10,715 nt of DNA, from positions 1-10,715 of the forward strand of contig DAIDJI010000118.1 of assembly GCA_027451455.1 (NCBI GenBank), given 5' to 3'. The DNA is from Planctomycetales bacterium. Lineage in GTDB: Bacteria > Planctomycetota > Planctomycetia > Isosphaerales > Isosphaeraceae. Made by a program: the position numbers and the translations under genes. This document shows positions 6,080-10,715 of this stretch, piece by piece. The notes below the pieces were generated by a model, which was not told the DNA's origin, searched no databases, and saw only the letters and a list, made by a program, of their open reading frames with translations. Positions within the stretch are counted from its first letter, which is position 1; every line of letters starts with the position of its first letter.

Positions 6080-6579
6080 GCCCGGCTGTCCCTACCGACC
6101 GTCCCGAGACGTCCTGGCCGGCCCCGGCATGGTCGGTTGACGTCGAGGCCGAGGGGCCCGGCCCGCGCCGGCATCGTGAGGTGCTGGCGGCCTCGATCCT
6201 CGCGCTGGTGTTCGCGTTCGCGATGGTCGAGGTTCCGGGGGGACGCGTCGCGGTCCGCGGGCTCGGCGGCTATCCCTTGCCGGAGACCTGCGGAGCGCGG
6301 ACCCTGTTCGGCGTTCGATGCCCTGGCTGCGGCCTCACGCGGTCGTTCATCCACCTGGCCGAGGGAGACTGGCGGGCCTCCTGGCGATCCCACCGGCTCG
6401 GCTGGCTGATCGCGGCCCTGGTGGCCTTCCAGATCCCTTACCGAATGCGGGCGATCCTTCAACCCGATCGCACCACCCTCCCCGCTCGATGGACCGGGAC
6501 GATTGCATGGGCTGTGATCGCGCTTTTGCTGGCGAACTGGCTGGTGGAAGTTGTTGCGGGTCGGCTGACGTCGTTATAG
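6067..6579 (+). CDS. DUF2752 integral membrane protein
   Basis: The product is 170 residues from ATG 6067, overlapping the E2-like gene by 13 bases. In-frame ATGs at 6049 and 6040 are possible alternatives, and no start has a strong ribosome site; GGAA nine bases upstream slightly favours 6067. The protein has three hydrophobic segments at about 39-57, 110-127 and 145-165. The DUF2752 core is CPGCGLTRSFIHLAEGDW, with C85 and C88 forming a CxxC and C75 nearby, then W(R)SHRLGW. DUF2752 proteins are small membrane proteins of unknown function, widespread in bacteria. Its overlap with the E2-like gene suggests co-translation, so it may serve the same membrane complex, but it could simply be a neighbour. 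Family assignment is good; role unknown. Confidence 0.8.
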   Translation: MPDLSPAVPTDRPETSWPAPAWSVDVEAEGPGPRRHREVLAASILALVFAFAMVEVPGGRVAVRGLGGYPLPETCGARTLFGVRCPGCGLTRSFIHLAEGDWRASWRSHRLGWLIAALVAFQIPYRMRAILQPDRTTLPARWTGTIAWAVIALLLANWLVEVVAGRLTSL

Positions 6580-6580
6580 T
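6551..6580 (+). promoter_or_regulatory. Candidate zwf promoter overlapping the end of the DUF2752 gene
   Basis: TATAGT at 6575-6580 (five of six consensus bases, sharing the TAG stop of the DUF2752 gene) is preceded by TTGTTG at 6551-6556 with 18-base spacing, or TTGCGG at 6554-6559 with 15-base spacing. Transcription would begin near 6587, leaving a leader of about 84 bases before zwf. The -35 match is weak, so zwf could instead be read through from the upstream cluster. Confidence 0.35.
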
Positions 6581-6602
6581 GTCGAGACCGTCACGGGCTC
6601 CG

Positions 6603-6634
6603 GGCCGGGATTGGTGTCCGTTGGGCACCCGGCC
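6603..6634 (+). promoter_or_regulatory. Hairpin in the zwf leader / DUF2752-zwf gap
   Basis: GGCCGGG (6603-6609) and CCCGGCC (6628-6634) can form a perfect 7-base GC stem with an 18-base loop, 37 bases before the zwf start. No T run follows. It may weakly separate the RING/E2 cluster from zwf or shape the zwf leader; with this base composition it could also be chance. Confidence 0.25.
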
Positions 6635-6670
6635 GGGGACGCCGCATGTCGAGCTGTGAGGGCGACGAGG

Positions 6671-8227
6671 ATGTCCGGCTCCGCGTCCACCACCGAGATC
6701 AACCCCTTGCGCCAGGCCCTGCCGAGGACGCAGGCCCCCGAGCCCTCGGCCATCGTGCTCTTCGGGGCAACCGGCGATCTGGCCCATCGGAAGCTGGTCC
6801 CGGCGCTCTTCCGGCTGGCTCAGAGCGGGCACCTGCCCTCGGAATGCGCCATCGTCGGCTTTGCCCGTCGCGACTGGACCGATGACGACCTCCGCGCCGA
6901 GTATCGCAAGACGCTCGCGAAGGAGATCGGCGGCCCCGACTTCGACGCCCTCTGGGCACAGTTCGCTCCCCGGCTGGTCTTCTCGCCCGGGACCTTTGAC
7001 GACCCCGGCTCGTTCCACCGGCTCAAGAACACGCTCGACGAGATCGACCGCACCCACAACACGCGGGGCAACCGCGTGTATTACCTCGCGGTCTCGCCCG
7101 AGTTCTTCTCGACCATCATCGAGCACCTGGGATCCGCCGATCTGATCTACCCGTGGCAGCAGTCGAGCCCCTGGAGCCGGGTCGTCATCGAGAAGCCCTT
7201 CGGGCACGACCTCGAAAGCGCCCGGGCGCTGAACCTCGACGTCTCGCACGTCCTCGACGAGAGCCAGGTCTACCGGATCGACCACTACCTCGGCAAGGAG
7301 ACCGTCCAGAACATCCTGGCCCTCCGGTTCGGGAACACGATCTTCGAACCAACCTGGGATCGTCGATACGTTCACTCGGTGCAGGTGACGGTCGCCGAGG
7401 AAGTTGGGATGGCGGGCGGTCGGGGTGCCTACTACGACACCGCCGGCACGATCCGCGACATGGTTCAGAACCATATGATGCAGCTCCTCTGCCTCGTCGC
7501 GATGGAGCCGCCGGTGAACCTCTCGGCCGACGCCGTTCGCAACGAGAAGGTAAAGGTCCTCCAAGCTCTGCCGAAGTGGACGCCCGAGGACGTCCGCCGG
7601 AACGTGATCCGCGCCCAGTACACGGCCGGGTCAATCCACGGGGCCGAGGTCCCTGGCTACCGGCAGGAGAAGGGGGTCAACCCCGAGTCGACCACCGACA
7701 GCTATGTGGCGATCCGCCTCGAGCTGAACAACTGGCGGTGGGCCGGCGTCCCGTTCTTCCTCCGGACCGGCAAGCGGCTGCCGAAGCGGGCCACCGAGAT
7801 CGCGATCCAGTTCCGCCGCCCGCCGACTCAGCTCTTCGAGCACGAGGGCGATGGGCACACCGAGGGGAATCAGCTTGTCCTCCGCATCCAGCCGAACGAG
7901 GGCGCCAGCCTGACGTTCGAGGCAAAGATCCCCGGTTCTCGACGTCGGTTGCAGGACGTCCGGATGGACTTCCGCTATGGGACCGCGTTCGCCGTCCCGC
8001 CGCCCGAGGCGTACGAGCGGCTGCTCCTGGATTCGATGCTCGGCGACCAGTCGTTGTACACCCGGACCGACGAGGTCGAGAGCGCCTGGCGGTTCATCAC
8101 GCAGATCCTCGACGCCTGGAAGCTCCCCGGGATGCCGAGGCCGGATGAGTACGTCGCCGGGAGCTGGGGCCCCGAGTCGGCCGACGCCCTGATCGCCCGA
8201 GACGGGGCCCGATGGCGACGGCTCTAA
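6671..8227 (+). CDS. zwf: Glucose-6-phosphate 1-dehydrogenase
   Basis: A 518-residue cytoplasmic enzyme that oxidises glucose 6-phosphate to 6-phosphogluconolactone with reduction of NAD(P)+, the first step of the oxidative pentose phosphate pathway. The start at ATG 6671 has GAGGG eight bases upstream; an in-frame TTG at 6611 would add 20 residues of low-complexity sequence and is not favoured. Visible motifs are the dinucleotide-binding GATGDLAHRK (G32-x2-G35-D36-L37), the substrate-binding EKPFGHD with K175, the family signature RIDHYLGKETVQN (D204, H205, K209) and the catalytic-base histidine region MVQNHMMQ (H268). The C-terminal beta-rich domain is complete, and the length is normal for the family (about 490-520). 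opcA follows after 68 bases on the same strand, the usual partner gene in cyanobacteria and actinobacteria. Confidence 0.97.
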   Translation: MSGSASTTEINPLRQALPRTQAPEPSAIVLFGATGDLAHRKLVPALFRLAQSGHLPSECAIVGFARRDWTDDDLRAEYRKTLAKEIGGPDFDALWAQFAPRLVFSPGTFDDPGSFHRLKNTLDEIDRTHNTRGNRVYYLAVSPEFFSTIIEHLGSADLIYPWQQSSPWSRVVIEKPFGHDLESARALNLDVSHVLDESQVYRIDHYLGKETVQNILALRFGNTIFEPTWDRRYVHSVQVTVAEEVGMAGGRGAYYDTAGTIRDMVQNHMMQLLCLVAMEPPVNLSADAVRNEKVKVLQALPKWTPEDVRRNVIRAQYTAGSIHGAEVPGYRQEKGVNPESTTDSYVAIRLELNNWRWAGVPFFLRTGKRLPKRATEIAIQFRRPPTQLFEHEGDGHTEGNQLVLRIQPNEGASLTFEAKIPGSRRRLQDVRMDFRYGTAFAVPPPEAYERLLLDSMLGDQSLYTRTDEVESAWRFITQILDAWKLPGMPRPDEYVAGSWGPESADALIARDGARWRRL

Positions 8228-8295
8228 GCGCCTGCCTTCCTCTCCTCGCTCCGACCAGTCCCGACGCCGAGCTCTCGAAGACGGAGACCGCACCG

Positions 8296-9471
8296 ATGCC
8301 CGACGCGATGACCGACTCGTTCCTGGAAGGGCAGGGGATCCCGGTGGAGCTCGGCCGGGTCGAGACCGAGCTGACGAAGCTCTGGGGTCCGGCCGCCGAG
8401 CAGGCCGGCGGGCCGGAACTGGAGAACCCGCACGTCACCCGGATCGCCCTGGCAAACCTCGTCGTCGAGAGCCTCGATGCCGCCTGCGAGTCGCTCTCGT
8501 CGGTCCTGGAGACCGTCGTCACTCAGTTCCCCTGCCGGACGATCGTCCTGCGGGGCTCGGCCGACACGGGGCGCCGGATCGCTGCGGAGGTCTCGGCCGT
8601 CTGCCACTTGCCGGCCCCGGGGATGCCCCAGGTCTGCTCCGAGCGGATCGTACTGAGGGCCGGTCGCGAGGGGGTCGACCTGATCCCAGGCGCCGTCCTT
8701 CCGCTGCTTGAGGCTGAACTGCCGATGGTCCTCTGGTGGACCGGCGACCCCCGCAAACACGAGGCCCTCTTCCGCGACCTGGCCGGCGACTGCTCCCGGC
8801 TGGTCATCGACCTGCCCGACCCCTCGGCCGATGTCGGCGCCCTCCGCCTGGGGCTTGACCCGGCCGCCTGCCCGTTCAGCCGCGATGTTGCCTGGTTCGG
8901 CCTTCACCGATGGCGCGAGCTGGTCGCCTCGTTCTTCGACCCGCCCTGTCCCGCCGAGACCCTCGCCCGGATCGACTCGGTCCAGATCCAGGCGTTCGTC
9001 CCCTCCGCCGACCTTGGCCGAACGCCCCGGATCGCCGTCTGGCTGGCCTCCTGGCTCGCCGGTCAGCTCGGGTGGGAGCCGAAGGGGCGGCCCGAGGTGA
9101 CAGGCTCGTTCGATCAGATGACCCTTCGGGCCACCTTTCAGGGGCCCAGGGCCGAGGTCGTCGTCCAGATCGCGACCCATTCCGACGCCTCCGGCCGGAT
9201 CCCCGAGCCGAGGATCGTCGGGCTGGGGATCACCGGACGAGGCCCCGACGGCGGAGTCGAGCGGTTCCGCCTTGATCGGCCCTCGATCGATTCGACCGCG
9301 GTCCGGGTCGACGCCGAGAACGCCGAGTGCTGCCGGCTTCCCTGGCTCGTCGAGGCCCCCGAACTCGATCAGGCCCACCGGATCGCCGCGGCGCTCGAGT
9401 CATCTCGGATCGACCCGCCGTTCCACAATGCCCTGCCGATCGCCCTCTGGTTGATGGAGCAGGGGGGCTGA
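8296..9471 (+). CDS. opcA: Glucose-6-phosphate dehydrogenase assembly protein OpcA
   Basis: A 391-residue protein starting at ATG 8296, with GGAGA eight bases upstream. A longer in-frame start at 8212 would overlap the end of zwf and has no comparable ribosome site. The sequence matches the OpcA family throughout: an N-terminal IPVELGRVETELTKLW, the segment HVTRIALANLVVES, the region ELPMVLWWTGDP, then a WLASWLAGQLGW segment near residue 255. There are no membrane helices. In cyanobacteria OpcA activates or assembles the G6PDH oligomer and mediates its redox control by thioredoxin; the activating role probably holds here, while redox control is not shown by the sequence. Adjacency to zwf supports the assignment. 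The gene ends only 10 bases from the convergent sctQ stop. Confidence 0.9.
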   Translation: MPDAMTDSFLEGQGIPVELGRVETELTKLWGPAAEQAGGPELENPHVTRIALANLVVESLDAACESLSSVLETVVTQFPCRTIVLRGSADTGRRIAAEVSAVCHLPAPGMPQVCSERIVLRAGREGVDLIPGAVLPLLEAELPMVLWWTGDPRKHEALFRDLAGDCSRLVIDLPDPSADVGALRLGLDPAACPFSRDVAWFGLHRWRELVASFFDPPCPAETLARIDSVQIQAFVPSADLGRTPRIAVWLASWLAGQLGWEPKGRPEVTGSFDQMTLRATFQGPRAEVVVQIATHSDASGRIPEPRIVGLGITGRGPDGGVERFRLDRPSIDSTAVRVDAENAECCRLPWLVEAPELDQAHRIAAALESSRIDPPFHNALPIALWLMEQGG

Positions 9472-9481
9472 GTCCAGACGC

Positions 9482-9745
9482 TCAGAGAAAGACGCTGGTC
9501 ACCCGGACGCCCAGGTCCGTGTCGATCAGGATCAGCTCGCCCCGGGCGACGAGCCGGCCGTTGGAGGTCAGCTCGACCGGGGCTCGGGAGTGCCGGCCCA
9601 GCTCGACGACATCGCCCGGCTTGAGGTCGGCCAGGCGAGAGAGGGTCAGGTTGACCCGCCCCAGCTCGACGGCCAGCGTCACCGGGACGTCGAGCGGCGA
9701 GGCATCGGGGGCGGTCGGGTTCGAGGCGCTCGGCTGGCTGCTCAT
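9482..9745 (-). other. Possible internally initiated SctQ-C (short SpoA protein)
   Basis: Within sctQ, codon M313 (ATG 9745) is preceded by AAGGA at 9760-9756 with ten-base spacing and begins MSSQPSASNPTAPDAS, a flexible linker just before the second SpoA domain. Translation from here would give an 87-residue protein consisting of the SpoA2 domain. Comparable internal starts produce YscQ-C, Spa33-C and the short SsaQ form, which join the full-length protein in the sorting platform. The ribosome site and position are visible; use in this organism is inferred. Confidence 0.45.
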
Positions 9746-10681
9746 CGGTCGGGTGTCCTTCGCGGGGACGAGGAGGGGATCACGCGGGCCCGGCTCGCGC
9801 TGGGGTCCGCATTCGAGACGAACCAGCCGCCCGCCGGAGTCGGCGACCGGCCGGGCCGGGATGAGGATGCGTCCGTCCGAACCGTCGAGGTCCACGACCA
9901 GGTCGATCGGGCCGTCCGGGCTGGCGGGCGTCCCGGAGAGTCGCGTCTCGGTGAGCGGGAGCACGCCACCGACCTTCAGCCGCTTCAGCCCCTGCGGCAG
10001 GGCGATCGTCCCGGCGACCGCCCGCCATGAGCCAGCCAGTTCACCCCACCTGGCCGATGAGCCCTCGGAGAGCGGTCGGTGCGATCCGAGGAGCGCTGGT
10101 GATCCAGTCCAGGGCCGCGCCATCGGTTCGGGGATCCAGAGCCGAACCGACCCCGAGACCGCCCCGATCCGGACGCCCCACCGGACCGTGATCAGAGCCC
10201 CCAGTCCGGTCGGATCGAACGGGTCGGGCCCCGCTCGGTCGAGTCGGATGCTCGTCGAGTCAAGGGCGTCGAGAACCCGGAGGATCAGGAACGTCCAGAT
10301 GCCCCACTCAACCGGCGTCAACTGGTGCCGGGTCTCGCCGAAGTTGCGATCGTAGCCGAGCAGCCGGTCGACGACCGCGTGCGCCAGAGCGTTCTCGATC
10401 CCGATCGCCAGCCGAGTCCCGAGAGCCGGCGCGGTCAGATGCGCGATCATCCCAGGCCGATTCAGCCCCGACGCCCGCCAGAAGACCTCCGGCCGATCCA
10501 CGACGACCGAGCCTCCGCAACCAACCTGCAACCACTCGAGAGCGGCAGGGAGCTGTCCGTCCCTCGTCCAGCCCGATAACCACCGCTCGACCCGAACCTG
10601 TCGCGCCGAGAACCGCGGCAGCCAGTCCAACGGACCCTCGGCCGCGTCCGGTCCCGGCGGCGGGTCGATCCGCGGATACAT
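9482..10681 (-). CDS. sctQ: SctQ-type type III secretion cytoplasmic-ring protein (FliM/FliN SpoA family)
   Basis: A 399-residue protein. The C-terminal 70 residues (about 331-399) form a clear SpoA domain: DVPVTLAVELGRVNLTLSRL, then LKPGDVVELGR, ending in LGVRVTSVFL. Before it lies a weaker first SpoA-like segment (LPQGLKRLKVGGVLPL ... DGPIDLVVDLD) and an N-terminal half with the SctQ-like stretch HAVVDRLLGYDR ... LTPVEWGIWTFLIL. Two SpoA segments after an N-terminal domain, without a FliM CheC-like region or EIDAL motif, favour SctQ/YscQ/HrcQ over flagellar FliM. The protein would form the cytoplasmic sorting platform under a type III export apparatus with SctK and SctL. The ATG at 10681 has only a weak GAAGAG nearby, and the frame stays open upstream (ISTIDLAEE) to the window edge, so the true start may lie outside. 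Convergent with opcA. Confidence 0.8.
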   Translation of the reverse strand: MYPRIDPPPGPDAAEGPLDWLPRFSARQVRVERWLSGWTRDGQLPAALEWLQVGCGGSVVVDRPEVFWRASGLNRPGMIAHLTAPALGTRLAIGIENALAHAVVDRLLGYDRNFGETRHQLTPVEWGIWTFLILRVLDALDSTSIRLDRAGPDPFDPTGLGALITVRWGVRIGAVSGSVRLWIPEPMARPWTGSPALLGSHRPLSEGSSARWGELAGSWRAVAGTIALPQGLKRLKVGGVLPLTETRLSGTPASPDGPIDLVVDLDGSDGRILIPARPVADSGGRLVRLECGPQREPGPRDPLLVPAKDTRPMSSQPSASNPTAPDASPLDVPVTLAVELGRVNLTLSRLADLKPGDVVELGRHSRAPVELTSNGRLVARGELILIDTDLGVRVTSVFL

Positions 10682-10715
10682 CTCTTCTGCCAGGTCGATC
10701 GTCGAGATCGTCTCT

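Noticed and set aside
3360..6579. Calling the cluster a complete bacterial ubiquitin-like pathway or an anti-phage defence island
   Set aside because: No E1, modifier, JAB peptidase or known defence effector is present in the window, and the neighbours are housekeeping and envelope genes, so only an E2/RING/protease module is supported.
6347..7564. Long open frame on the minus strand opposite the 5' half of zwf (405 codons)
   Set aside because: It lies antisense to a well-conserved enzyme, has no recognisable domain and a charged low-complexity composition; such frames arise by chance in GC-rich DNA with biased third positions.
8224..9378. Long open frame on the minus strand opposite opcA (384 codons)
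   Set aside because: Same reason: it mirrors opcA codon bias, is rich in G, D and P, and has no family features.
9468..9485. CTGAG/CTCAG inverted repeat across the opcA and sctQ stop codons as a bidirectional terminator
   Set aside because: The stem is only five bases with an eight-base loop and no T tract on either side, too weak to call.
1..10715. CRISPR arrays, insertion sequences, tRNA or rRNA genes
   Set aside because: I saw no regularly spaced repeats, transposase motifs, terminal inverted repeats or RNA-gene signatures anywhere in the window.

Overview
The window is GC-rich, densely coded bacterial DNA that looks like a planctomycete chromosome, probably from the Isosphaeraceae/Gemmataceae side of the phylum. 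The strongest evidence is the left end. It carries a DUF1559 pseudopilin-like protein, a small transthyretin-like lipoprotein and a PSCyt1-DUF1549-DUF1553 surface cytochrome protein, a combination that is expanded almost only in Planctomycetes. The exact genus is inference.

Layout. (1) About 1-3116, minus strand: a three-gene unit in the order DUF1559 protein, lipoprotein, PSD1-type cytochrome protein (cut off by the left edge). A good sigma70-like promoter precedes the first gene, and each gap between the genes contains a strong GC hairpin. (2) 3117-3359: divergent promoter region. (3) 3360-6579, plus strand: four tightly packed genes. They encode a zinc-ribbon/RING/two-helix membrane protein, a RING/DUF4190/trypsin-like protease fusion, a ubiquitin-conjugating (E2)-like protein with the HPN motif and catalytic cysteine plus a C-terminal zinc ribbon, and a DUF2752 membrane protein. 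(4) 6671-9471, plus strand: glucose-6-phosphate dehydrogenase (zwf) and its assembly/activator protein OpcA, the oxidative pentose phosphate entry step. (5) 9482-10681, minus strand and convergent: a SctQ-type (FliM/FliN/SpoA family) type III secretion cytoplasmic-ring protein that probably belongs to a cluster continuing to the right.

The most interesting part is region 3. Two RING-like domains with identical ligand spacing, an E2-like enzyme with eukaryote-like active-site motifs and a membrane-tethered serine protease are joined by a 30-base gap, an ATGA overlap and a 13-base overlap. No E1, ubiquitin-like modifier or JAB peptidase lies in the window, so a complete conjugation pathway is not shown. 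The arrangement does suggest a membrane-associated E2/E3-like conjugation-and-proteolysis module on the cytoplasmic face. A second point of interest is a likely internal translation start in sctQ that would make a separate 87-residue C-terminal SpoA protein, as known in other type III systems.

All calls come from reading the sequence and from family knowledge; no database search was possible.
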